Part shown: in pieces, positions 1 through 10,141 of the stretch
How positions within the stretch are numbered: position 1 is the stretch's first letter
Layout: each line of letters opens with the position of its first letter
Translations under genes and position numbers: made by a program
Source: Colletotrichum lupini
Lineage: Eukaryota > Ascomycota > Sordariomycetes > Glomerellales > Glomerellaceae
DNA length: 64,000 nt
Direction: 5' to 3'
Assembly: GCF_023278565.1 (NCBI RefSeq)
Contig: NC_064675.1
Coordinates: 3,038,001 to 3,102,000, forward strand
Notes under the pieces: model-generated
Databases searched by the model: none
The model's input: only the letters and a program-made list of their open reading frames with translations
Told to the model about the DNA's origin: nothing

Positions 1-1877
1 TTAGACACATTCCCGCAACAACAGCACGATGGCGATATCGACCTGTCACAGACCTTTTCTCATAGCATCAACCCGGGCCCATGGAACCCCACGAACCTCA
101 AGGTCGACAATGGCAGCTCAACGTTCTTGATGGAGGACTTTTCCGCAACCTCGTCTCAGAGCTCCACATCCACAAGCCCCTCCCAGTCCAACTCCAGCTC
201 CCCGGACCTCAAACATGAGGGAGACAGGGCAGCATCAGCCCGCCAGATCCGCAAGGTTATCACCGGCAAGGTCGAGAAGAAGAAGGCCACCGAGCCCGCA
301 AACAAATTCGTCATCGTGACGCCCAACTCCATCAACGCCTCATCGGGTCGCCCCAACCCGTGGGAGTGCTTCGAAGCCATGAAAATTCAAACGCGTGGCC
401 GCAAGGGGCCTCTGGCAAATGCGACAAAGGAGAGCGCATTGCAAGTTCGCCGTCTGGGTGCCTGCTTTTGCTGCCACAGCCGCAAAGTCAAGTGCGACTC
501 GCAAAGGCCGTGCAAGAGCTGTAAAAAGCTTGCCGGCCAGGTGCCGCAGGTCGTCTGCTGGCAATTCTCCGACTTTTTGACCGTGTTGTTCCCCGACTTC
601 ATGCGCAGCCACTTCCGCAAGGATCAAATGTCGAAATTCATGGAGGAGAATGTCGACCTTGACGCGGTGCAACTAGCGCCTCGGGAGGTAGAGCTCTTTT
701 CTGGTCTCTCGGCGTCGCTCAAGGTTCGAGCGAGGTTCTTCAAGCCTCGAACGGAGGAAGTACAGCAGCACTACCATCTGCATGTGCAAAAAGACCGGAT
801 AGACCTGCAAGCCAGAGGCTCGGCACCTATGGTGTTGGAGTTGGATTCGGCAGCTCAAAGGGAGGCCTTGAGGAAGAAGGTGAAGGAGTACCTCGCTGCT
901 ATCGCAGCCGAACCGAGGTTCGCAAAATCAGTGACAGAGTCAATACGGCACACCGAGTTGCCAAAGAAGGTCTTGGACGTTGTGCAGATATACGCCAATA
1001 AGTCTGATGTAAGTTGCCATGCTACTGACTGTCTTGCGTAAGAGCATTGGTTGACCCGACCCAGTCGTCAATGGTGAAGAAGGCATTGGCGATCTACGGC
1101 GCCCACTTCGTCATGACCCGCCACCTCTGCATCACACGGCAGAGTGTCGTGGGCCTCCAGGATTCTGGTCTCGTCCCTCAGGAAGTACCATGGGTGACCC
1201 CACGCGTCGTCAACAGGCAGATCAAGGCGGTGATTGACGAGCTCCTGATGAGGGACATGCAGCATCTCTTTGAGTCATTCTCAAAGTTGCTCAAGCCTAA
1301 GTCAAAACAGGAGTGGGCGCCGTGTATGGCCTCGTTCCTGGTACTGTGCCTCTTTATGGAATCGGTCGAGACATCCGCAGATAACTTTGTGGTGGCTCTC
1401 AACGAGATTAGCCTGCGTAACCACACGCCACCGGAATACAAACGGCAAGACGCCCTGAATATTAACGCAGCGGTCGAAAACATGCCGTTCAAGCAGTTCG
1501 CGTACCAGTTCCACCAGATCTACCAGACCCACAGCCGGGATACGGCGAACAAGCCCTTCAATCCCATGCTCGACAACTCATGGGCCCAGCAAGGCGACTT
1601 GGACGGACCAGCCATAGAGATGGTCTTGGGCCTGAGGAATTTGATCCATCAGAATGGTAGGCTGACCCGACAATCCAATGATTATACCGTCAATGCTGAC
1701 TTGTGGTGTATAGGCAAGGAACTCGAAGGATTGGCGGATGACCCAATCCTATCGACCGACCACGAGCAGCACCCGTTCCCGCGAGATGTAGCGGCCAACT
1801 ATACGGGTCGCCTGGTGTCCAAGTTCTTGTTGTCTTTCATGGACGAGAAACACATCTTTGGCGAGCACTGGATTTGA
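1..1877 (+). CDS. Zn(II)2Cys6-like transcription regulator, 5'-partial
   Basis: The reading frame is open from base 1, so the N terminus lies outside the window. Exons are <1-1008 and 1065-1877. The 56-bp intron starts GTAAGT, ends CAG, and joins the frames at a codon boundary. A cysteine cluster at 463-558 has the spacing C-x2-C-x6-C-x5-C-x2-C-x11-C with the basic run HSRKVKC, which fits the fungal zinc binuclear cluster DNA-binding domain; the last spacing is longer than usual. A Ser/Thr-rich, low-complexity stretch precedes it, and about 430 residues follow that I do not recognise as a standard fungal TF middle homology region. Probable nuclear sequence-specific regulator; target unknown. 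The cluster sits in the middle of the protein rather than at its start, which differs from most family members. Sure of coding, fairly sure of the zinc cluster, no basis for a gene name. Confidence 0.85.
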
Positions 1878-4019
1878 CGGAAGTTTAATGACTCGAGGGA
1901 TGGAGTGGAATTGCAATTCTTGCGCAGAGGATGTCGGAATACCCTTCATATATATCTGATGGCAGGTACAACTCGGTGACGTGGGTTTAGGAATAATGAC
2001 TCTACTATAATGACACCAATCAAGGTAAATTAAGAACGCACCACGTGCAACTCGTGTGAGATGTGTTGTGATATGTTCGTCCGATTTTAGTCCTGAAGCC
2101 GCACTATCTCGACGGTATCAGGGTGGAGCGGACCGGTTGTCTAGACCGTTGGTTTTGTTCTCCCACTCGAACGAATAAAAAAGTAGTTGACACTCTTGCG
2201 CAGTAAGATCGCGAGGTGTAGGCATATCGTGGGGTTGGTCCAAAGACCTTATGTGCTGTGAGCACACATCAAAACGAGCTCGCGGGCTTGTCCGTGTCGG
2301 TTGGCTTCAGCACTTGCTCAAAGCCATGGACGACGGTTTGGTTCAATACCGAGACGCAGTCTGCCGTGCGATATCACACGGCAGTCTAACGCCATCCTGG
2401 AAACTGAAAAGGACCATGCATAAGGTCCGTAGCCCAAGCTGGGATAGGTGGCCCGCGAACTGTTGTTGATACTGATGAGGAACGTAAGAGAGGAGAGGGA
2501 AGGGGAACGCGTGAAAATATACTTTGCGAGAAAAACCAGGTCGAAAAATTGTGGGGACGCCGTCTTTCTCTTAGGTCACGAGGTTTGACGACGTGCTAGC
2601 CCTGATTGGCTCAAGCTTAGGCAGCACATGTCATTAGCTAAGCAGGGCAGCCTGTAGGCAACGACACCTCTTTATTTGTCTGGCGGACCACAATTCCCCT
2701 CTCTTTCGAACCCTTTTTCCTCTTTACACACTTTGCACCAAAATAATCAACCGATCTCGACGTAACTTCTTCCACTTGTGGTTCGGTCAGTTTGAGTGCT
2801 AGAGGGAAACTGGGCTGTGCCTCCTATCCCATGTTTCTTGGGTTTCCGGTTCCGTCAATCACAACGGAGCCCGTCACCGAGAAATGTAATGGGGGAGTGA
2901 TTCCCGACATACTCCGAGTTTTTGTAAAAATGACTGTTCCGCCGCCTCTCCGTACCCGTCCCGCAAGCCTCACCGGCACCATGTTCCAGTCAGCCTTGAG
3001 GCCTTCGACTCACCACCGGAGCAAGTAATGCCTGTCGAGAGTTGCCCAGTCTGTCCGAGATCAGTCACACGGGCAGTGACAGCATTGCATTGCCCCGACG
3101 TGCCTCTATTTTGTCATTGTTGTTCCGTTTTTCCACCCTTTTTTCCCTGCCCCTCGCGCGCAAGGGCGCAAACGCGCCCTTGCCGTTTTACACCGAAGCG
3201 CAAAGCCACACCCGCTAACAATGAGCAACTTGGTGCCTTGTCAGTCATACGCAACGGCGCACACATATCCGTCGCTCGTGACGAGGCCTAGCACTCCGTT
3301 GGCGTTGGATTAGTTTTCCCTTTCTTCTGTCTCCTTGTCGCCGAAAAGCACTGCATTTCCAGGGCGCGGACTCCCCTCGTGCCTGGAAATATGGGGGTTG
3401 CTGCCTCAGACCGTCTAGGACCCCCATATCATCTCCGTCACCAAACACGTCTTAACCCAGGCAACCAAGTCGTCTCCCAACCCCTCCATTCTGCAAACGT
3501 CGATGCGTTTCTGAGGCCGCGGTCATGTTCTCATCAATTCATCCATTCCAGGAAGGAGGGGTCTGCAGTTGCACCGATCTGACTCACTGGGTTCTTGTCT
3601 TTGATCTGCCTTGCACTGCGGCTAGCTCTACAATCTGTAGGGGTCCATTACCTGATACACATCGTTAAGGCACCCAGGCTTAGATGTTGACAACCTATAC
3701 CGTAGACGAATCAGACTTCGCGAATCCCTGGGTTTTTAGGAATTACATTGCTACCGAACCAGGATCGCCATACCGAATATGCGCAATCGCGTGCAAAGAT
3801 ATGGTATTTCCATTCACATTGTCGTAACGAGTCACCGTGCACTGCCATGTCGAACCTCAAGACAACGTTGACTAGGGGGCACTAAGTCGTTGAACCTCTC
3901 AGATTGTCTTGTCTGCCTCCCCAGGCACACTCTTCTGCCTGAGGGTGACTCAATCCAAGGTCGATTCAATATGAAGCTCGATTGTTGGTCCGTTGGAGGT
4001 TCGTTGGAGGTCCGTTGGA
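1878..4019. other. Intergenic, no supported gene
   Basis: About 2.1 kb follow the regulator gene. A pyrimidine-rich tract near 2690-2770 resembles a fungal core promoter or leader, and small open frames follow it (for example 2792-3028 and 3028-3291), but none shows codon bias or a recognisable domain. Nothing else supported. Confidence 0.5.
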
Positions 4020-4021
4020 TA
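3989..4021 (+). repeat. Three tandem 11-bp repeats next to a TATA box
   Basis: Three consecutive 11-mers, TCCGTTGGAGG, TTCGTTGGAGG and TCCGTTGGATA, run directly into the TATA sequence. The arrangement suggests repeated activator sites of the small gene that follows, but the binding factor is unknown. Confidence 0.6.
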
Positions 4022-4026
4022 TAAAT
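4020..4026 (+). promoter_or_regulatory. TATA box of the small gene at 4190
   Basis: TATAAAT lies about 165 bp before the start codon at 4190. Between the two is a leader rich in C, A and T with repeated CACA, ACTAC and CATC tracts, the composition usual for strongly expressed filamentous-fungal mRNAs. Core-promoter function is inferred. Confidence 0.5.
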
Positions 4027-4189
4027 GCTCTGTGATTTCTTGATGCCTTGAATCTCTTTTGTTTCCAACAGACTCATCACACTACACTTCACACCAACAG
4101 TCATACACTACTTCATCACAAGACTACCACTGCCTCATCCTACTTCGACTCATACCCAATCCTCAATCCTCTTACGACCAATCGCCACC

Positions 4190-4333
4190 ATGAACACTAC
4201 TGCCCACGCTACCCCCATGATGCTCCAGAAGAAAAGCTCAGATGAGACAAGTTTCCCCGTTGACCCTCGTGAGTTCTTCGAATCTAAACGTAACGCTTCC
4301 TGTACTAACTCTACGAAAGTCCCGGGAAAATAA
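4190..4333 (+). CDS. Probable very small protein gene (47 aa, or 30 aa if spliced)
   Basis: The ATG at 4190 stands in a near-ideal context (CGCCACCATGA), behind a TATA box and a typical fungal leader. The unspliced frame gives 47 residues, beginning MNTTAHATPMMLQKK and ending at TAA 4331-4333. Inside it, 4269-4319 has all the marks of a fungal intron: GTGAGT donor, ACTAAC branch site 9 bases before an AAG acceptor, 51 bp. Because 51 is a multiple of three and contains no stop, both forms stay in frame; the spliced form has 30 residues ending LPGK. The product has no signal peptide, membrane segment or domain that I recognise. Function unknown. The main doubt is whether the ORF is translated or only a short frame in a noncoding transcript. 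Confidence 0.5.
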   Translation: MNTTAHATPMMLQKKSSDETSFPVDPREFFESKRNASCTNSTKVPGK

Positions 4334-5127
4334 GCCAAGTCGATTTCAGCTACAATTAAGCAAACACATCTCTATCGACGGCGTTTACGGGAATACACAC
4401 AACATGAAAGAGGCGGCACCACACAACCGGAGCATGTCGTCTGCCTCACGGCGCTCCATTGGCTCGAACACACAAACTGTACTTTTACTAGATTGGGGGA
4501 CACGGGTTGGATAGTTCTTTATTTCAGAATGGCACGATGTCGGGTATAGGGCTGCAGGGCACAGCATGTGTACCTTATCTACGCAGCCCTAAATACCGCC
4601 GCGGGATCTTGCATACAGAGGGGCGTTTTGGGACATTTCTACGACGATATCATTGGAGGAGGACGATGATTCCGATATGAGGGGAGGGGTACACACCACG
4701 CTCACAGTTACGATACGAGAAGGGAAGGCTACGGCATCTCTGTTGGGCATCTATAGGCTGAAGTTGACCTATATATACACACACTTACACCCTTACACAC
4801 ACACGCCCTTCATGCGGCTATGGGGCTTCTCTTGTGGCCACCCCTTCTCCAGCGAGTGAATGACCCTCTCAACCAATGCCATGCGTCCTTCATCCGCTTT
4901 AGGCAATCGTGACATGTCGTCGGGGTGGATGTACGCCCTTTGCGGAGGGGGCTAAGCGGAGGTGGGAGTGGGAGCGGTGGGATGTTGGGCCACCCGTTGT
5001 CGTCTGGCGGGTCCCTAATGACGAGGCTCGGAGGTCGGTTGAGTGTAGATCCTGACTGCATATTCTGATGGACTGAGGCACCTGTAAGATCAGTTGAAGC
5101 GTGGGATAGCTCGTAGACAGGGGTGCA
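4334..5127. other. Intergenic, no supported gene
   Basis: Contains the presumed 3' untranslated region of the small gene, a CA/TA-rich stretch near 4768-4805, and no reading frame with coding character. Confidence 0.5.
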
Positions 5128-5135
5128 TACCTTAA

Positions 5136-5198
5136 GAGTTTTGCTATTGGGGCAGTACTGTTTGGCTATCGGGGCAGTAACCCACTTTTCTAGCCAAT
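5136..5198 (+). repeat. Left terminal inverted repeat, 63 bp
   Basis: Identical over its whole length to the reverse complement of 5594-5656. Contains two copies of GGGGCAGTA (5150-5158 and 5172-5180), possibly subterminal transposase binding sites. Confidence 0.9.
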
Positions 5199-5300
5199 GA
5201 GGGACTTCTATATAGAAGCTTGGACCCTACCCCACACCCAGCCGTCAGCGCCGCACTTACGTAAGGTAGCAGCGCGCCTACGAGCCACATGAGGCAACTG

Positions 5301-5348
5301 CCCACGGTCACAATTGCCCACGGTCGCAATTGCCCATGGTCGCAATTG
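5301..5348 (+). repeat. 16-bp tandem repeat x3 inside the fold-back element
   Basis: Three adjacent copies related to CCCACGGTCGCAATTG (5301-5316, 5317-5332, 5333-5348), each differing by at most one base from the consensus. Inverted copies are present in the right arm at about 5429-5466. Confidence 0.85.
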
Positions 5349-5593
5349 CCGTTGTTTACCTTAGTCAGTAGTTATAATTATAATCAGGAAATTATAGTTA
5401 AAACTAGGCGATTTCGATCGGAAATGGGCAATTGCGACCGTGGGTAGTTGCGACCGTGGGCAGTTGCTTTATGTAGCTCGTAGGCGCGCTACTGCCTTAC
5501 GTAAGTGCGGCGGAACAGAGCAGAGGTGCGCTAAATGGCCCGTGGGCAGGTGCAGCGGGGCAGAGGAATTTAAAGTTAAGACGTCAGGCGCTG

Positions 5594-5656
5594 ATTGGCT
5601 AGAAAAGTGGGTTACTGCCCCGATAGCCAAACAGTACTGCCCCAATAGCAAAACTC
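5594..5656 (-). repeat. Right terminal inverted repeat, 63 bp
   Basis: Exact reverse complement of 5136-5198, followed immediately by the second copy of the target duplication TACCTTAA. Confidence 0.9.
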
Positions 5657-5664
5657 TACCTTAA

Positions 5665-7010
5665 ATGCTGTCCGCTTCTGTAGTGCTGTTGCTACTGCAG
5701 TCAACGTTTCTCAACATCACTTTGCACAATTCTTCATAGCGATGCAATCATGTCCAATTTATACAAACTTCTCTACGCGGCATTGCATTTCTTTTCGTTG
5801 ATCATGTGTCTTGGTTTGAGAATCTCAGGGACCACGGCGATCCTTACATATGAAGCTCGGCTTTGCCGGGTTGAATGCGATCAACCCCAAGCACTGTGAG
5901 GCGGGTCACATGGTACTCAGAATTACCCTCAAATGGCGCTACAGAGAGCAGATTCTTTTTAAAAGCTTGTTTACGTGGTGCTGAGGTGACGAAGGGTGAT
6001 GGAAAACGCTGGAAGACTCTGGTGCATGGGCTGCTGAGGGGTAGGCATCCCGTGGCCAAGTAACACCACCACCTGATGGGAAAAGATATGGCAACAAGGG
6101 CTCATCGGCCTGCCTCTTTGATAGCCTTTATACTTCATTATATCAAGTCTACTCTTATATTGGATTGGTTTCCACCATTTTAGTTGCCACTGGCCTAGCC
6201 TTTGCTAAGATTAGAGACAAAAACCTAGATTTATGAATGTCTTGAGAGTTTTGGGTTTACATAGCCATTGGCCTACATGCCAGTTTTGGACTTGGAGTCA
6301 TGTACGTTTGGTAACACAGGGATGAAGAAGTAGCTACGCTAAAGAGAGTTGTCTGTTTATAGAAAGACATCTGCGGTGAAAGGACTTTTGAAGCATAATG
6401 GCTTTGTGGCGATGAAGAAGTAATGGCCATTCCTCTATTCTCTCCTTCAGAGCATTTTCAAGGCTGAGACTCACTGAGCTTGTGGATTTAATCGATCTTT
6501 ACCTCGATCGATAGTCTGAGACTCAAGATTCATCTCCAAGTGTGATTTTCCTCTTAGAGATAGCCTCCGCCATGGGATATTCCTGTGTCGTGGAGGACAA
6601 ATAAGGTACGTAGCTCCCTCGAGGCAGGAGACCGTGTTGCATACTGGCCGAGACCCCTTACTATCAAGTGAGACTTCAGAGTTGAGCTTTTTTGATATGC
6701 TACCTAAGTACCTCAAGTGAGCCTAAATCTGAACAACAAGGCTGTGCCTAAAATCTTCCCGTCAGGCAGTCGGCCTCCCGCATACGACCAACAGATGTAT
6801 GAGTACCCAATCATGTACTCATCTACATTCAAACAAAATTAAAACCTGCTCCTACCCTGCCTTATTAATTCTTCTTCTTTTTCTTCTTCTTACCTCTTCT
6901 TCTTCTTCATACCTCACCCAACGCACTCACCTCGAGGACCGAATCTGCGAATTTAGCTACGATAACAAGGATCAATCAACACCGACGCGTTACATCATCT
7001 TTTAATCGCC
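5665..7010. other. Intergenic, AT-richer than its surroundings; promoter side of the TPR-SET gene
   Basis: 6060-6500 is noticeably AT-rich with no coding character. A CTT-rich pyrimidine tract (about 6866-6910) precedes the next gene and is probably part of its promoter or leader. No gene supported. Confidence 0.5.
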
Positions 7011-9331
7011 ATGGACGTCAGGGACGTTTCTAATCTCGGCGACTTTGCCTCCTTCATGGAACGGCTCCAAGCTGCCGCGGAACGAGGTGGCCGCAGAAAA
7101 GGATACGTTCCTCATGATCATCCTCCCCCCGATGTGTTGGTGATGCAGTTCATGCTGGCAAGATCAATGCGCATATCACGGCCGGCAGCTTCTAGTGGAG
7201 GGTCGAATATTGCAACTACTCAGGTTCCACCGGCATATCTGCCCTGTATCCAGCCTGTCAACGAGCTAAAGCCTCTGCCAATCTCCAAGATGAGGTTGGA
7301 AGAGCACCACCGAGGCAAGCTAGTCATCGTACGGACAATGACGCCCACGGATCAGATCAACGCAATCATGGCCATTACTGAGGACAAGGCCGGCACCGCC
7401 GTCTTACTCCAACTTTACAACCAGCCGGATCATAGGGTTATGCAACCTGACGACATATTCCCGGAAGGCAGCATCTGCCTCATCAAGGACCCGTTCTTCA
7501 AGGCGACTACCGATGGCAAATACAGTTTACGAGTGGACCACGTTGACGACATCATCCTACTACCCGAGGGCGACGAACGCATCCCGTCGCAGTGGAAGAC
7601 GTGGACTCCTAGTGCCAATTCCGAGAAGATCCGGCAGCAAGGAAACAATGCTGTAGCACAGCAAGATTGGGGAAAAGCAGAAATCTTGTGAGCAGCAGAT
7701 ATGATGACTATTGATATCGAGGAGGTTTTTACTGAATGCGGTTTAGATATTCCAAGGCACTCGACTCTGCTGCCACGCCTGAACATAAGCGTGCAGCGCT
7801 CCTTAACCGTTCCTTGGCAAACCTCAAGCTTCATCGCCCGGAGAAGGCACTGAGCGATGCCATTGAGAGCCGACAGGACAATGACCCAACCGAGAAAGGA
7901 CTGTTCAGAGAAGCCAAGGCCCACTACGCGCTGGAACAGTTCTCGCTCTGCGCCGAGAAGCTACGTCAAGTTGTTATCCTGAACCCCGAAAACCGTGACG
8001 CAGGGAAGGAACTGGAGCGGACTATGTGCCGTATTCGTGAGCAAGATCAGGGGATCTACCAGTGGAAGCACATGCACGACCAGGCCAAGGCCACCCCCCC
8101 TACAATCGACTGTGCGACCTACACTGGTCCTGCCGAGGTGCGCCAATCCCCTGGACGTGGACGAGGGCTCTTCACAACCAAGCCCGTGAAGGCTGGTGAA
8201 CTTCTTCTCTGCGAGAAAGCCTTTGCATACAGCTATGCTGGCGACGACGATACTGTCAGTCGCCAGAACATCAAGATACTTGTGAGCTGGGACACAAAGA
8301 GGATGACGATGGGTGGGCAGGCAGATCTTCTTTCCGGCCTTGTACAGAAGCTCCATCATAATCCCCAGACTGCCTCCCGCTTCTTTGACTTGCATCGCGG
8401 AAGATATCGACTAGACGAGACTGCAGAGCAGATTGGAACCGTGGTAGATACGTTAGTATCTCATGGGAATACGCGAAGGTCTCAGCACTAACTCTATCAC
8501 AGGTTCCTTGTCGCGAAGATCATAGGTCTTAATTGCTTCGGTGCACCGCGAGCATCCGTCCTCCACTTGACTGATACGGAAGTTCAACAAGGAAGCTATA
8601 CCACCTGCGGCATTTGGACTCAAGCGTCCCACATCAATCACTCATGTGTCGGCAACTGTCGCCGCTCGTTCATTGGAGACGTGATGGTGGTGCGAGCTTC
8701 GAGAGACATGGACGCCGACACGGAGTTGCTGATCAGCTACCGGCCGCCTGATGAATGTGCGAGCTATGATGAAACTCAGAAGCATCTAAAAAATTGGGGG
8801 TTCACTTGCCGATGTGAGCTGTGCGAAGAGAAGAAGTCGATCTCGAAGCAGACTTTCCAAAAACGCCAAGGGCTTTTCCGAGAGTTGAAGAGCACCATGA
8901 AAGCTTGCAGGACTCTAGCTCAAGAGTCCAAGGCACAACGGCTAATTGGCCAGCTCGAGGAGACTCACGCCGCCGGAAAAGGATCTTACCGTCTGGAACT
9001 ATGGGACTCGTACCTTGCGCTCGCCCAGAAGCGACTGGACAGGGGAAAACACTTAGAGGCTCTCGAGTTGTCCATCAAGAGTCTCGAGGCTCGTGGCTTC
9101 ATTCTCGAGGCTAGCCGGGCTGTGAAAGCATCAGGCAAGCGCCATCTAAAGATCATCAAATGGGGTCCACCTGGCGAGCATATCGTAACGGCCTTCCTCG
9201 TCATGTTCCATGTGTATAAGATTGTGGCCCCTGAGCTATGCGCACCGGCGAGGGAATATGCTAGGACGGCTTACGCAATCTGCTACGGAGAGAATGACAG
9301 TATTGGGAAGGTATTTGAGGAGCTTGTGTGA
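7011..9331 (+). CDS. TPR and SET domain protein, probable lysine methyltransferase of the SMYD/SET5 type
   Basis: Exons 7011-7687, 7747-8451 and 8503-9331 give 736 residues. Both introns (59 and 51 bp) have GT donors, CTGAA or CTAAC branch sites and TAG/CAG acceptors, and restore the frame across split codons. A TPR-like region covers roughly residues 200-330 (AALLNRSLANLKLHRPEKAL is typical). The SET domain follows: GRGRGLF at its start, the substrate/cofactor motif ASHINHSC, the ELLISY motif, then a post-SET cysteine motif in FTCRCELC. This order and the CxCxxC tail match SMYD-like enzymes, which transfer methyl groups from S-adenosylmethionine to lysines of histones or other proteins. The residues after NHSC are VGN where many members have xPN. 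The ATG at 7011 (CGCCATGG) is in good context. Substrate unknown; domain call is firm. Confidence 0.9.
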
Positions 9332-10141
9332 TGTTTGCTCACACATAGCTCCTTTGACAAGCAGGTCATACTAGGAGGGGTGGCATTCTCACTCTCATGT
9401 ATCATACTGACTACTGGGGCTGACACCACGATGAGCCACTCGCTGCACAGAGTATAGCATTGATGACATACAATAAATAGTTTACAGGGGACCAAGAGAA
9501 AACACCAACGACCTTATCGTGTTTGAATTGTGCACGCTGCTGTAGACTTCCCGAAACACCCAGCCTGTAATTGAAGTTATCGATTATCAGGTAGGTCTCA
9601 ATGAGTGGTGAACAATTTCGATGCTGTTTTCCGCGCAAGCCTAAATTACTACTGCTCCAGTTCTGGAAAGAACGGAAAGGCCAGGTCCTTCAACTGTGCC
9701 TTCAACTGTGTTGAGTACCTCACCTCTCGGAAGTGGTCGGTGGCTCATATGAAGCCTCGCCCATGTGAGTCACTGAAGTTCAGCTCTACCAGCTCGACCT
9801 GCCCGTCCTTCAAGCTATACACTCAGAAAAATCAGATTCAAGGTTCAGTTCCAGGTTATAGTTTATCTCATTGCGTCATGAAGCCGCAATTATGTGGACG
9901 CTTCTCAAAATTTAGGATGCTTCTTAGAAGCTACGCTGTTTAGCACTCAGCAGGTGCACCAGCGATGGATGTAAAGCTGTGAACAGCTGCTGCCAGATGA
10001 GTTGGGGGTCCCTCTGCCGGAAGGGCCTTATGTAATTTAAGGTTCTGGACTGACCAGGGACCCTGTAGGCCCCTGCCCAACCCGACTTTAATTGACGATA
10101 GTGGGACATTTCCAACCGCGTCTCCAGACGCGTCAAACCCC
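9332..10141. other. Intergenic between TPR-SET gene and next gene
   Basis: About 810 bp. A short direct repeat of CCTTCAACTGTG occurs near 9687-9711. The 112-codon frame at 9605-9943 has no coding bias or recognisable content. Otherwise nothing seen. Confidence 0.5.

Larger units (their letters stand above)
5128..5664. mobile_element. Non-autonomous fold-back DNA transposon (MITE-like) with 8-bp target duplication
   Basis: The element spans 5136-5656 (521 bp) and is flanked on both sides by TACCTTAA (5128-5135 and 5657-5664), an 8-bp target-site duplication. Its first and last 63 bp (5136-5198 and 5594-5656) are perfect inverted repeats starting GAGTTTTGC. A second pair of longer internal arms (about 5249-5332 and 5429-5514) is also inverted but imperfect, so most of the element could fold on itself around an AT-rich centre near 5350-5408. 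It encodes no transposase. An 8-bp duplication fits hAT-type or some Mutator-like transposases; which one cannot be decided from this copy. Shifting the boundary by one base gives a 6-bp duplication with AGAG...CTCT ends, so the exact end has a one-base ambiguity. Confidence 0.85.
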
